Both the position numbers and the translations under genes were made by a program. A stretch of DNA of 64,000 nucleotides from Torreya grandis. Its lineage: Eukaryota; Streptophyta; Pinopsida; Cupressales; Taxaceae. The notes beneath the pieces were generated by a model, which was not told the origin of the DNA, did not search any database, and saw only the letters and a list, made by a program, of their open reading frames with translations. The stretch lies in assembly GCA_037957365.1 (NCBI GenBank), contig JARHVA010000250.1, positions 1,457,501 to 1,521,500 of the forward strand, read 5' to 3'. Every line of letters starts with the position of its first letter. Within the stretch, counting starts at the first letter, position 1. Positions 1 through 15,380 of the stretch are shown here, piece by piece.

Positions 1-1930
1 TTAATGTAAATAATATGGATGTCTCTTATAAGACTCCATCAATAACTCTCTATATCACAACAAACCAAGGTATTATGGATACAATATTTTCCATGTTACT
101 TGAATGCTATCATGATATATTTACCTCCTAATAGACAAAAATTAGGCACTATATTTTTACTAAATAAGTATTACCATATTTTAAATATCATCAAATCATT
201 ATTCATCATACAAATCAATGTGAGGCATTAAGGAAAAAAATTCAAAAATATAAGAATGAAGGACACATACAATTTTTTTATAAAACATGAAAAAGACTAA
301 ATACTTATGATATTTCATAAGATAACCATCCTTCAAAATGATAAATGCATGAAACCTTAACTATTATTGTAAATATTGATGCGGTTCTATACTAACATCT
401 CAAGGTGGATAAAAACTTTTATTATTACCACATTACTGCAAATGGGACATAATATCTATGAGTTACAATATTCACCATCTTTTCCATGATTTCTTGGGTA
501 CATTATACTACCCATTACATGTGGACCAAAGGTATTAAACCTTTCTATATGGATAATACATCAACAACCACATTTAACTTTACATATTGGATAACAATGG
601 TTTAATGATATGAAATCAATTATTAGTAATACAAATCAATATCATACTTTCTATCATGACAATTAAAAAATCCATACTCCACATGATGGGTATGATAGTA
701 TTTAGATACAAATAGTTGTTGGTAGAGGGTTACCAAAAAATACATAGGAATTGCCAAGAAGACAATATAAGCAATTTTGGCAAACAAGGCCACCACATGG
801 TACCTTAGTTCCTAAATTTGAGTACTTGTTAGACTAAGTGGCTCAACACCTCAAGTATATTCTAAAAATGCCAAAAAAATCAAAACACTTCAAAAATTCA
901 AAAATATTTTCAGCATTTGCATGTTCTATTGGATCCTTTGCATCTATGTTGTTGGTTACCTATTAGTAGATGTCATATTAGTTATTTCCTATATACACAT
1001 GTGTTTCACACATAGTTTGAGTGTGATACAGGCATATAAATATACATGATCCATTCCTATATGAATGTTTAGCCTTCCTTATACTCATGTCATATAGATA
1101 TTGGTGTCATTTGATTATTTGATCTTGATACACACAAGTTATAAAGCTCTATGATAACTTTTCATTATCATGTTTGAGCTTATATAATTACACATGCCTT
1201 ATTAATGCTTATATCTTTCACAGTACTTGATATGTTATGTACTTGACATTTTTTACTAACACATATATCTAGGGGCTAGTAAGGTTTATGTTGGTTGATT
1301 ATGTTTTTCCTTTATGCACTCCCTTGAGTGTATTACCTTGCTTGTTGAGCATTTGAATATGCTTCACTTTTTTAGTCTTTATGCTTTGTTTTCTTACTTT
1401 GACATTTAAATATATCATTACTTATTTTATGGACATTTGTTTATGTCATTCCTTACTTTGTGGAAATTTTGACTAAGTCGTGTCCCTTCAATTGTGCAAC
1501 ATGTGAACATGCCCCTTGTTTGAGGTCTCCTTAGACAATTATTTTTTTAATTTAGTTTTGAGTACCTTCATGTGTGTGCTTGATTGCATATTGTGCTTAT
1601 ATTGTTACTATATATACACTTTCATGATCTATATCATGTATCCTAGGATTAGATGTGATCATATTTATGTTCTTTAATTCTACCTAGATATGTTCTTTCT
1701 ATATGTTACATGGTTTATACATAGATAATATGATTGTCTTATCTTTTTGAGGTAAGGTGAATACCAGTTTCCACTTCCCCTCACCTCAAAATGGGGGCAT
1801 ATCAGTAGGGGCATGCCATAGAGGCATGGCTTCCACATTTTTCACAAGTTCATAGATTCATATATACATTGGAGGCTTGTTATGGAAAACATGTTCTCCA
1901 CACTTATACCATCTCTAACTTTTAGATTTT
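1..1930. other. Degenerate AT-rich DNA, no gene recognised
   Basis: I see no convincing reading frame, RNA gene or complete element here. The composition resembles the decayed retroelement DNA elsewhere in the window, so it is probably an unrecognised internal region of an old element. The only local structures are the inverted repeat at 1745-1791 and a short duplicated segment described next to the possible LTR junction at 1941. Confidence 0.5.
1745..1791. repeat. Short inverted repeat (hairpin)
   Basis: TTTTGAGGTAAGG at 1745-1757 is matched by CCTCACCTCAAAA at 1779-1791, a 13-nt inverted pair with one mismatch around a 21-nt loop. No gene is next to it, so no role can be assigned. Confidence 0.5.
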
Positions 1931-2429
1931 AGAGGGGGAATGTTTTGGAAACATGTTCTTCACACTTACATAATTGTAAATTGGACAAATTACATAATCT
2001 TATGATTCAAATACACATTTGTGGTAGAATTATATACATTGGTACCATTATTATATCCAAGTTTATCATGAGACAGATATGAGGTGCATATGCTATGCAA
2101 AGGCACTTAAATTACAAAATAAAAATCTGTTTTAGATTTTAAATACTTATATGGACTTTAGCTTACACCAAGATAGAATTTTATAGACTATTATTAAGTT
2201 AATATACTACAATGGTTGGTTCACTTTTGGTATGGTTAAGGTGATTAAATCACTCAATATTTCCAAGTTTATAGATTGGAAATTATTACATCATCTAACC
2301 TCACCAAATTTATAATGTGGGTTGAGTTGGATCAACTCATGCTCACTAGGTTATAATTATAATTGGGTTGCATGGTTGAGCTAATCTCAATTATTGGGTG
2401 GAAAGTCACCTTTTCTTTATTGTTGGGGG
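1931..2429 (+). other. Possible polypurine tract and start of an old LTR
   Basis: AGAGGGGGAA at 1931-1940 is directly followed by TGTTTTGGAAACATG, which has the form of a polypurine tract joined to an LTR start. A similar string (TGTTATGGAAAACATGTTC) lies 63 bp upstream at 1878. If real, a plus-strand 3' LTR begins at 1941, and the chromovirus at 2430 inserted into it. No LTR partner, end or target duplication was found, so this is tentative. Confidence 0.25.
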
Positions 2430-2757
2430 TGTTATGAACTTGTGATATCTCTTCTCTTCACTTTGTTCATTTAGTAGTTTCTTTGGATGCATATGCTTTG
2501 TAAGTTATCCTATGAGCATTTTTTTTAATCCCATATTCATGGGAGTAGTATTTTCTTAGATTAGAATTCATATATAAGTGTTGAGGCCATTGAAGGCATC
2601 CATGAAATTATTGTATTGAGCTTTCTCAAAGGAGGTTTCCCCCTTGAAGTGGTTTGTGATCAATTCAATATTTTTAAGTGTTTTTTCAGATTTAATTCAT
2701 ACTATTAAATCCTATTATTTGTGCATTTTTATTAATTGTTACAGTAGGGTCCTCTCA
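2430..2757 (+). repeat. 5' LTR of the chromovirus
   Basis: Begins TGTTATGAAC and ends CCTCTCA; it aligns end to end with 8140-8467. The LTR should hold promoter and polyadenylation signals, but I could not place a convincing TATA box in it. Confidence 0.93.
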
Positions 2758-2771
2758 TCTAGTATCAGAGC
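2758..2771 (+). other. Primer binding site, tRNA-Met type
   Basis: TCTAGTATCAGAGC directly follows the LTR. It differs by one G-to-A change from the usual plant TGGTATCAGAGC primer site, which pairs with the 3' end of initiator tRNA-Met. Confidence 0.85.
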
Positions 2772-3868
2772 ACTTTCTAGGGCCACAAATTTTTTTTCAA
2801 AAATTTTAAACTCTATTCTACTACATAATTTATTTACAGTATTTTTTTCAAAAACTCATAACTCTATTCTACTGTATAAATTTGTTCTATATCACAATAA
2901 TCTTTTTTGGATTAGGGGAAAACCTAACCGCATAATTATGGGAAGTGTTTGGGTGAAATCCTTAAAACTCATTATGAGGAGTACCATAGGAACCAAAAAG
3001 TAGTTGGCCTATTGAGAGGACCTACCAATAAAATGGGTAAATGACCCCTTCCTGATTGAGTAGTTCCCATCCATGAGGAAAACTAAGAGTTGTCACTAAG
3101 AGATCAATCTATGGCCAAAAAATATTTGGAGAGTAGTACTCACTTAGATGAAATTGGTGGCTAGAGTGATATATTTAAACCCTTATGCAACCATTAAAAC
3201 TTGGGGTCCATTTCTATTAGTTTTAAAAATACCAGTAGAGTCTCAAAAAATACCAGTAGAGAATCAAAAAATTAGTATTAAAAATACTAGTAAAGTATCA
3301 AAAAATCACCATAGCAGATCTGCAGACTTATTTCAACATATTCTTAGTAGACATGTTTTACAGAGCATAGTAACCATCAAATAAAAACAAAAATAGAAAA
3401 AAATAAATAATTTATTCATTTTTTTCCAATATCTCTCCATCTGTAGCCTTGTTTATCCTCAAAATTTACCTAGACACCTAAAACTCCATTTCCTACATTT
3501 TATTCCTTGAGGTCGCATATCCTAATTCTTGTAAATCATAAATTTTCCTTTTTTTGAGTTTTGCCATAACTTCTATTTTTATCTATTTTCCTTGAAATTT
3601 TTCCACTATGTTCATTATCTCATTCTACTCCTTTGTCCCTCTTTGACCAATTTTTTAGTTTTTCCATTTTCACTCCTATAATTGCCCTTGCCTTCATCAA
3701 TCCTACTCCCACTACCAAAAAAATTTTAAAATCCCCTTTACCCCTTCCATTTTTTTCCAAATTCAAAACCTTCCTTACTAAACGTGTCTTAACTCTAGTT
3801 TTTCTATCCATTGCAAAAAAATATATGTTATTCAGGTCATGGTAGTAACCTGAATAGGATAAAAAACC
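2772..3868 (+). other. Untranslated leader of the chromovirus
   Basis: About 1.1 kb between the primer site and the probable gag start. Small open frames at 2644-3003 and 3148-3384 resemble no protein I know and look like chance frames. The leader is long for an element with such short LTRs, so an insertion or an unrecognised 5' part of gag is possible. Confidence 0.5.
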
Positions 3869-4790
3869 ATGGAGGATGAAATTACCACCCTCAAACCCAC
3901 ATCAAAGATCTTGATGAAATAATTCTCAGCTTTAGTCTTACCACCATGAACAATAGATGGCATCTAGAGTCTTTTTTAGACACAACATTTTCTTCTTCCA
4001 ATAATTATCATAGGTTAAAGCTTAATTTTCCTTGATGCAATGGCACAGATCTAACTAGATGGATCTATTAGGTAGAATACTATTTTAGTATGCATAATAC
4101 TTTTGATGCCAACAAGGTTTTGCTTGCATATTTTCACTTAGAATTTGAAGCCCTTCAATGGTATCATTGGTATACCAAGGCTCATGATGAACCCATATTG
4201 ATCAATTTTTACACCCTCATTTTAAAATAGTTTGTCCTTACTACTTTTGATAATTTCACTAGAACACTCACTAAACTTCACCAAATAAGATTAGTGACAG
4301 AATATCAAACTGAATTTGAAAAACTAGCCAATCATATAGAGGGATTGTCTGATGAATTCTTTAAGAGTTAATTTACTAGTGGACTGAAGGATATAATTTT
4401 ATTTGAGGTCAAAATATTCTAGCCCAACATGATGATAGAAGCTTTAGGGTTGGCTATCTTGGTAGAGGACAAGATCATAGCTTAGAATCAATTAAAATCT
4501 AATTGTGTTTCATTCAAAAATATAGCTCCACAATAATGTCAAACATCACCAACCCATAAAACCACACCTATCAAGCATTTGACTGAAGTAGAGATGTAAA
4601 CCCATAGATAAAAAAGACTATGTAATAATTGTGATGATAAATTCACTTGATGACATCGATGTGTCAAGCAAAATCTCTAACTATTGGATGTGAACTCTCC
4701 ACCTAAAACTAAATATTTGGAATATGTTTAGGATACAATAAATGATTCAAAAGAAGCTCAGCTGATTGTGCAACCTAATTTTTAAGAACA
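3869..4790 (+). pseudogene. gag: gag of the chromovirus (degenerate)
   Basis: Gag forms the particle that packages the element's RNA. The likely start is the ATG at 3869. After a frame change the region around 4035-4450 reads as a retrotransposon gag domain, with visible patches WIYxVEYYF, FEALQWYHWYTKAHDE and EFEKLANHIEGLSDEF. A zinc knuckle follows at 4621-4662 (C-x2-C, then H-x-C), with two stop codons just before the histidine. At least ten stops and one frameshift interrupt it, many of them TAG where Gln or Trp would be expected, so it cannot make protein. Confidence 0.8.
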
Positions 4791-4799
4791 CCAACTAGA

Positions 4800-5310
4800 T
4801 ATCTCTCTCCATGCCTTAGCAGGAGTCACTACCCCAAAAACCATGCAGGTCAAGGGTTACTTCAAAAACCTCCCTCTCACAATACTCATTGATTTAGGTA
4901 TCACTCATAACTTCATTGACCCTTGGATCACCAAACAAGCTAATTGTTTTATCCATCCTTATTCCAACTTTGAAATCATGACTGCCAATGGGGGCACATT
5001 ACCTTACAAAGGGAAGTGTCACAAAGTGTGTATCTCTATTGGATATTATACCTTGTGCTCAAACATGTTTGCCTTACCCTTAGGTGGATGTGATTTTGTT
5101 TTGACAGCCCAATGGTTATGCACACTTGGACCCATCTTATGGGATTTTATTGAACTTTGGATGCAGTTTTTAGATAATGGGCAAAAACATACATTAAAAA
5201 GCTTACAACCTAGATCTCTCAGCATCATAAATTCACATTGCATAAAAAATATTCTTAAGAAGAATTCACATGTTGTCATTGCCCCACTCTATTCCATTCA
5301 AATGTAGCCC
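4800..5310 (+). pseudogene. Aspartic protease of the chromovirus
   Basis: The protease cuts the gag-pol polyprotein. The longest open stretch (4843-5307, 154 codons) shows the retropepsin layout: ILIDLGITHNFIDPW holds the active-site segment, with Leu where the family has Ser or Thr in D-S/T-G, so the site is damaged. Further on are the conserved patches MTANGGTLP and LPLGGCDFVLTAQWL, typical of plant Ty3 proteases. It joins the RT region downstream. The open frame begins inside the polyprotein, so its ATG is not a real gene start. Confidence 0.85.
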
Positions 5311-5379
5311 TCAATAGTCTCCACTACTCCTTCTAACCTCTAAACCATTTTTTAGAGGTATACACATGTCTGTACTGAA

Positions 5380-6640
5380 CCATTGGGATTTCAACCTTCA
5401 TGATTGAAGGACCACCATATTCAACTCCTTTTAGGAAGTATTTCTCTCAACATCAATCCTTATCGATACCCATTTTAGCAAAATACCAAGATCAAGATGC
5501 TCATTTGAGACTTATTACATCAAGGCATTATTCACCCTAATACCATCCCATATTCCTCCCCAATTCTCCTTGTCTAGAAAAAATATGGGTCATAGCACCT
5601 CTGCATTGAATTTCATGCACTTAATCACCTCACAATCAAGGATAAGTTTCCCAATCCTTATTTTTGATGAGCTTCATGGTTCTCACTTTTTATCCAAGTT
5701 GGAACTTCACTCTAGATATCATTAAATCTAGCTTCATGATGATGATATCCCTAAGATATATTTTCACATGCATGATGGCCACTACAAGTTCTTGGTCATG
5801 CCCTTTGGCCTCACTAATGCTCCTTCAACATTCCAAGTATTGATGAATAAAATATTTTGACCCTAATTGTGAAAATTCATTATGGTCTTCTTTGATGATA
5901 TCCTTATCTATAGTAAAACATGGTCTAATCATCTCCAACATTTGGATCTTACATTGAAACTTCTCTCTGACCATCATCTTTATGTAAAATAGTCTAAATA
6001 TAGTTTTGACCAGGACAAAGTGGAGTATCTTGGGCATATTGTTTTATCCCAAGGGGTTCAAGTGGATCCTAAAAAAATAATTACTATGACAAATTGGCCA
6101 CATCCTTAGACACTCAAGAGCCTCCATGGTTTTTTGGGGCTAACTAGATACTATCACAAGTTTGTCAAGGATTATGGGAATATTATACCTCCATTGATAG
6201 ATATGTTGAAAAAGGATGTTTTTACTTGGACACAATCTATTGAGTATGCATTTGAAGTATTGAAACAAGTTGTGTGTACTACACCTATTCTAGCTATGAC
6301 ATATTTTACCAAGACTTTCACTATTGAGAGTGATACTTGTGGCAATGGATTGGGTGTTGTTCTCCTCCAAGAAGGATTCCCCATTGCATTCACCAGTAAA
6401 GTCCCTTTTGACAAGAATATAATGCTCTCTACTTATGAGAATGAAATGATGGTCATTTTACATGTAGTACAAAAGTGGCATCCATACCTATTGGGTAATC
6501 ATTTTTGCATCAACACTGATCACCAGAGTCTGAAATATTTTTTGGATCAATGGGTCTCTACCCCATCACAACAAAAATGGGTCAACAAACTCATGGGTTA
6601 TGACTATTTAAATAAATTAAATGAAAGGTAATGAGAATAT
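5380..6640 (+). pseudogene. Reverse transcriptase-RNase H of the chromovirus
   Basis: This enzyme copies element RNA into DNA. Fingers and palm patches are visible ([13 protein letters not shown] segment at 5799-5826, then FFDDIL with both catalytic aspartates at 5888-5899, and KVEYLGHIV near 6018). The connection LGLTRYYHKFVKDYG and the RNase H domain fall in the open stretch 6134-6631, with ESDTCGNGLGVVL and the TDHQSLKYFL motif near 6519-6544. The catalytic YxDD-type site is intact, but stops occur upstream at several points (for example TAG at 5575 and near 5595). Confidence 0.9.
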
Positions 6641-7900
6641 TGTGGTTGATGCTCTGTCTCACACATTTGTGGATCAATCTTCCCTTTTAGCTATTTCCAT
6701 GCCTATTGTGAATTGGTTGGACACTGTACAGCAGGGGTATGTCAATGACTCCTCATTATCTCACATAATTCAATAGTTAGCCACTAACCCCTCAGTTGTA
6801 CCATATTATTCTTGGGATGGTGCTTTTCTATGATACAAGGGTCATCTGGTGTTACCTCAAAGCATAGATCTCTAGTAGGCTATATTCTATGAACTCCATG
6901 CCTCTCCATCCATAGAGCACTCAAGGTTTCTCAAAACTTATGAGCAGGCATAGTGTAACTTATTTTGGAAGGGAATGAAAAAATTAATTCAATAGATGGT
7001 GACTAAATGTGATACCTATCAATGCCATAAGGGTGAAACAACACTCACCCATGGGTTGCTTGAACCCTTTCCCATCCCTACCAAGATTTGGGTAGACATT
7101 TCTATGGATTTCATTCAAGGGCTCCCTAAATCTAGAGGGAAAATGGTAATTTGGTAGTCATTTTTGTGCCCTTAGCCATCCTTAACCACCTCCATAGTTA
7201 CATCAATTTTCCTAGACCAAATTTTTTATCTTTATGGCATTCCTTCATCTATTATCTCAGATCATGATGCAACCTTCACAAGCCATTTTTAGATAGAACT
7301 ATTTCAATATATCAGTACTCAATTGAAGATGATTTTTGGGTATTATCCAAAAATAGATAGCCAAACTAAAATTATCAAAAAATGCTTGGAAACTTTCCTT
7401 TGTTGCTTCACCTTAGAATAACAATAGTAGTGGGCAGAGTGGATCCCTCTCACTAAATGGTGGTATAATACCTCCTACCACACTTCAACAAAAATTACTC
7501 CATATAAAGTAGTATATTTTAAGTACCACTAGTTTTCCTTTTTTAAGACCCTAATAGTTCATCAATCTAATTAGTTGACATAATTTTTCAAACTTGGGAT
7601 CAGATACTTAATACCCTACGATAAAATCTTCATGTGACACAAAATTGAATGAAAAAATAGGTCAATTAGCACCATTCTAAGCACATTTTTCAGGTAGGTG
7701 ATATGGTTTTTCTTCCCCTATATCCCTACAAACAATCCTCCCTAAAACTCAAAGGGTTTCATAAGCTATCTCCCAAGTTTTATGGGCCCTATTAGGTTCT
7801 TCAGAATATTGGGTTAGTTTCTTATAAGTTAGAGCTCTCACCTTCTTCCTGAGTTCACCCTGTATTTCATGTCTCTTATCTAAATAATTTTTTTATCATA
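6640..7900 (+). pseudogene. Integrase of the chromovirus (degenerate)
   Basis: Integrase inserts the DNA copy into the genome. The zinc-binding region is recognisable around 6890-7030 (H..H near HASPSIEHS, then CDTYQC). The catalytic core shows MDFIQGLPKSRGK near 7105 and IISDHDATFTSHF near 7252. The third acidic residue appears lost, since the segment near 7360 reads IIKKCLE with Lys in the expected place. The C-terminal patches GDMVFLPLYPYKQSSLKLKG and HPVFHVSYL near 7700-7880 lead into the chromodomain. Many TAG stops break the frame. Confidence 0.87.
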
Positions 7901-7939
7901 AACATCAAAGTGTAGACTATTTTACCTAAACTTGATAAT

Positions 7940-8112
7940 GAAGGATCCATTCTTCTTGATCTAGAGGTAATATTGGATAGGTACACATGTCAACTTTGCT
8001 CCCGCTCCATCTTGAGGTTTTAATTCAATGGCATGGAATGACACAAGAAGATGCAACATAGGAACCACTATTTCAAATTCAACACCAATTCCCACATCTA
8101 AATCTTTGAGGA
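7940..8112 (+). pseudogene. Chromodomain at the integrase C-terminus
   Basis: In chromoviruses this domain binds modified histones and steers insertion into heterochromatin. Here VILDRYTCQLCSRSI at about 7966-8010 is followed, after a frameshift, by VLIQWHGMTQEDAT near 8018-8060 and then a TAG stop where chromodomains usually have Trp. The match rests on the order of patches (LDR..., SR.I, LIQW.G....DAT.E), which is the family pattern. The polypurine tract begins about 15 bp after the recognisable end. Confidence 0.75.
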
Positions 8113-8124
8113 CAAAGATTTTTA

Positions 8125-8139
8125 TAAGAGGGATGGGAT
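8125..8139 (+). other. Polypurine tract of the chromovirus
   Basis: ATAAGAGGGATGGGA lies directly before the 3' LTR start; it primes second-strand DNA synthesis. Confidence 0.8.
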
Positions 8140-8467
8140 GTTATGAACCCATGATATCTCTTCGCTTTACTTTATTCATTTAGTAGTTGCTTTGGATGCA
8201 TATTCTTTGTAAGTCATCTTATGAGCATTTTGTTTTATCCCACATTTATGGGAAGTAGTATTTTCTTAGATTATAATTCATATATAAATTTTGAGGCCAT
8301 TGAAGGCATCCACAAAATTATTTTATTGAGCTTGATCAAAGGAGGATTCCCCCTCGAAGTGGTTTGTGATCAATTCAATCTTTTCAAGTGTTCTTTCATA
8401 TTTAATTCATGTTGTTGATTCTTTTTATTTGTGTATTTTTATTAATTTTTATAGGAAGATCCTCTCA
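8140..8467 (+). repeat. 3' LTR of the chromovirus
   Basis: TGTTATGAACC to CCTCTCA, same 328-bp length as the 5' copy. About 42 mismatches and one compensated indel between the two copies, mostly transitions. Confidence 0.93.
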
Positions 8468-8486
8468 TGGGGAATTTTTTCCATTA

Positions 8487-12103
<3,617 letters not shown>

Positions 12104-12842
12104 TATTTTACCCTAATTTGATTTTAGAAACCATAATTAGATAGAAACTAGTAGAATGAAAATTAATTTAGATTTTTAAATACACACAAGTGTTCATGAA
12201 AACTTGTCTAAACAATGATAAAGTGTAAAATCCAAATATAGAAATAAATGTATAACAAGAGGTAAGAAGGTTATTATCTTGTTTGTCACATTATTCTAAA
12301 TTGTAATTATCTAAATGCTACATATCTAGACTATGTAAATGTTTTATGTATAGTTTTTTTCAGTCTATTGCCTTCAAATCACTTCCATCAAGGTTTGTTA
12401 GTATTAACAATCGATGTTGACCCTATACACAAAAATCTACTATTTTATTTTGGGATGATGCACTTATGTATGTAATGTTTGTTTATACCTTCAATCACCT
12501 TTATAATTAATCATGTGCACTTATATGATCAAAACCCTAATTCTACACTAGTAATTTGATGTAAAATGGGGATGTCAAGTGAAAAGGTTGAGTTGAACTA
12601 ACCTTGGTCACTCACTATTGACTAACTAAGAATTACACTACATTTCAATACTCTGAAAAGGATTCAAACTCAAATGTATTTATCTCATTAATGTGTATGT
12701 GTGTAATTTTGGATGTAAACTTATATGTTATTTCTCTTATCTTTCCCTTGGTACAAGCATATATATGCCATTTAACCTTTGTAAACTTAATATTTATCTC
12801 TAATAATTTTATAGGTGTAATATGTAATCTACTTTAGCCCTT
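12104..12842 (-). repeat. Diverged LTR, probable 3' LTR of an old Ty3 element
   Basis: This segment aligns along its whole length with 24970-25710 (shared patches include ATCAAAACCCTAATT, GGTTGAGTTG and CTAACCTTGGTCA). The lower edge reads TATTTTACCC against TGTTTTACCC in the partner, an LTR end on the minus strand with one C-to-T change. Its upper edge near 12819-12842 is blurred by the copia insertion that starts at 12848. The pair brackets a minus-strand gag fragment, so I read this as the 3' LTR. No target duplication could be matched. Confidence 0.6.
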
Positions 12843-12847
12843 ACTAA

Positions 12848-14909
12848 TGTTGTAACACAACTATCTTCTGAAGTGGGGGTTAATCAATAGATTGATTAAA
12901 ATTAATCCTTTTTAAATCAATTTAGAAAGGATATGCAGATATCACACAGACACACACACATATGCATAACACTAGATGTATGTGGAAAACATGATATGGG
13001 AAAAACCACCATGAGAATAGCTGCTATAAGCTACTATTCTAATCCAGCCTCACAATCAATAACCTCACTGATTATAATGTTTAAGGGAACCAACCCTAAG
13101 GAGACACCAATCCCCTACTTTAAGAGCACCTACTCTAAGAAAGCACCAACTCAGCTCTTCTGATGGCACCTACCAATTAGATCTATATTATGGAGCTATA
13201 ACTCTAGATTATAATATTGATTCATGAATGAATCTAATTCTAATTCTCCATTATAGGTCTATTCTATAACTCTTCATATTCTGCACATCTCTCTCTTCTC
13301 TTGCACTCTACCCCTTTTATTTTGTGTCTCTATATAACTCTATTAGACATAATTCAACAACACTAATAGCATTTATTTTATCCTAGATGACATACAGATT
13401 TGTGTGTGTGTGTGTGTGTGTGTGTCTGTGTGTGTCTGTGTGTGTCTGTGTGTGTGTATTCACTATATCTAGGTCTCACTTTTTCTTTGTGTTCACACTT
13501 GGTCTATAACACATCATGCTCCATTATTAGACTTAGTATAATCAATAGGTTTCTTACTTCTTGAATCCATGCACCACTACCATAATTCTCTATCTTTTTC
13601 TACATTTATCAAATATCAGGCTCAAGCTTTGATACACATGCCATTTTACACAACTTTGATTAATCACAGTGATCTATATCACTGTCTATGTCATATAATG
13701 CATCTTAGTTGCATGTTCCACTACTTGACCATTAGGATGATCATATCTTTAAATATTTACCATATATCTTAAGTTTCATGCCATGATCTAATGATCCTTG
13801 TTCAATTTTCTCAACTTTAAAATGCAACTATTAGATCAAGCTCTGAAAAGATCATGCACTTTGTTAGATCTTTAAGAGCTTCTAAACTTTAAGGTCTTAA
13901 TCTTTAAAGTGCATCCATTGATCTGATCTCCCACATGTTGTTAGATATTTAAAAGTAGCATATACTTTACCTCTATCTATCATTAAACATCTAATACTTT
14001 TACCTCTTTGACTCTTCATGCTCCATCGATCTTCATTACATAATCATATGCTCACCATTAGATCTTTTGACAAGCTTTCAAGGTTAGGACACTTGGCACT
14101 CTCACTTACCTTATAATAAATATTTTTAGTTTCCACACTTGTGATACTTGGCATCAATGCATGCATTTTACACATTATCAATCCCTACACTTGTGACACT
14201 TAGCACTAACACGTTCCTTTTGATACTTTACTATCAATCCTCATGCTTGTGACACTTGGAATTCACATGTTCCTTTTTCACATTATTAGTCCTTGCACTT
14301 GTGACACTTGGCACTAGCACGTTTATTCTTGGGTACCTTTGAAAAATTAGCTTTATTGTGCCATTAGATCTATATCATATGATTAATCCCTAACCGTTGA
14401 TCAAGCTTGGATAAATCTTAAATCAAGGACTTAGGAAATATTAAGGTCTTTGATCACTATTCATAGCTAGTAATTACAAGGTTGAAGGGCCAATTGTATA
14501 ATTATGACAAGGGCTTAAGATATAACTTAAGTAAACGGTTGTCATCTATATCCAGTCAACATAAAAATAGAACATGCATGTGAACACCAAGGCTTAAACC
14601 CTTAGGGTTTAACTAAGAAACTATGTAATGTTTGAGATTAAAGATAAATTATTTTTGAACTCATTTTTATTAATTTAAACCTAAAAACCATACATATGAG
14701 ATGCTATTTAAAATCCCATAACATATCTTCTATCAATTGCTCTGAAAATGGTCTAAAAATGGTCTTTGTAAAAGCATGACAACTTTGCACTATACAACTA
14801 TAAAACATGCTCTTCTCACCATCAATTTTTCCTAATCCTCTGACATCAATAAAATCCATAATGCCATCAATATCCCTTTTGACATCAAATGACAATCATA
14901 TTTCCAACA
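12848..14909 (-). repeat. 3' LTR of the copia element
   Basis: 2062 bp, aligned with 20551-22587. On the minus strand it starts TGTTGGAAATATGATT. Near 13090-13190 it carries spaced motifs of the form GCACC/ACACCAA (ACCAACCCTAAGGAGACACC, then AAGCACCAACTCAGCTC), similar to the unit amplified in the LTRs at 54382-59117. A TG-rich microsatellite at 13400-13457 is present only in this copy. Confidence 0.93.
13400..13457. repeat. (TG)n microsatellite with TC interruptions
   Basis: TG repeats interrupted by three TGTC variants. The matching place in the other LTR (about 21120) has only a short TATATA run, so the expansion arose after insertion. Confidence 0.9.
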
Positions 14910-14921
14910 ATCTCCCCCTTT
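14910..14921 (-). other. Polypurine tract of the copia element
   Basis: Minus strand AAAGGGGGAGAT directly before the 3' LTR start. The same sequence stands at the equivalent place in the element at 54382-59117. Confidence 0.88.
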
Positions 14922-15380
14922 ATCATTTATGAAAAAATAAATGCTCTAAGCTTGTAGTACATGTTTTATTCCTTCTTTGGCATTGAATGTACTTACATTG
15001 GCATATGATGAATAAGAGTTAAATTTATTCATACCAAACTTTATCCCCCTTAGGAAATATAAAATTTTCCTAAACACACCTTGGATACATGTTTAGATCC
15101 TTCTTTGATAAATATAAAGCTTTTATAGAGAGCATTTGCACTTTTTCTCCCCCTTTGACATCACTGGCAAAAGGACTCCAACTTTTTCACTATTTTTCCA
15201 AGTTTTTCTCCTCCTTTATCATATAAAGGAATTTTTTAAAGAATATAAAACCACCAACTCATTATAAATTTGCAAAAATATGCATTCTTAATTTGCCTTT
15301 CTCACTTCTTATAGGGATTAACAAAGTTTCTATGATCCTCCCCCTAGACTCATGCCCTATCACTAAGATCTAGTGATGTG
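14922..15380 (-). other. 3' untranslated part of the copia element
   Basis: Between the end of RNase H and the polypurine tract. It has several further pyrimidine runs on the plus strand (TCTCCCCCTTTGAC near 15144, TTTCTCCTCC near 15207), i.e. extra polypurine-tract-like stretches. No coding signal. Confidence 0.6.

Larger units (their letters stand above)
2430..8467 (+). mobile_element. Ty3/gypsy chromovirus, complete but inactive
   Basis: This is a full-length LTR retrotransposon of about 6.0 kb: LTR, primer binding site, gag, protease, reverse transcriptase-RNase H, integrase, chromodomain, polypurine tract, LTR. The order of RT before integrase makes it Ty3/gypsy, and the chromodomain after integrase makes it a chromovirus. 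Short LTRs, a tRNA-Met type PBS and a C-x2-C-type gag zinc knuckle fit the Reina/Galadriel-like plant groups, though the clade needs a tree. Flanks are TGGGGG on the left and TGGGG on the right, an almost matching duplication with a G-run slip. The two LTRs differ at roughly 42 of 328 positions by hand alignment (about 13 %), so the insertion is old. Every gene has stops and frameshifts. Confidence 0.93.

Noticed and set aside
3620..3845. Overlapping frames on both strands (63 and 70 codons)
   Set aside because: Short, in the chromovirus leader, in A/T-homopolymer-rich DNA; no similarity.
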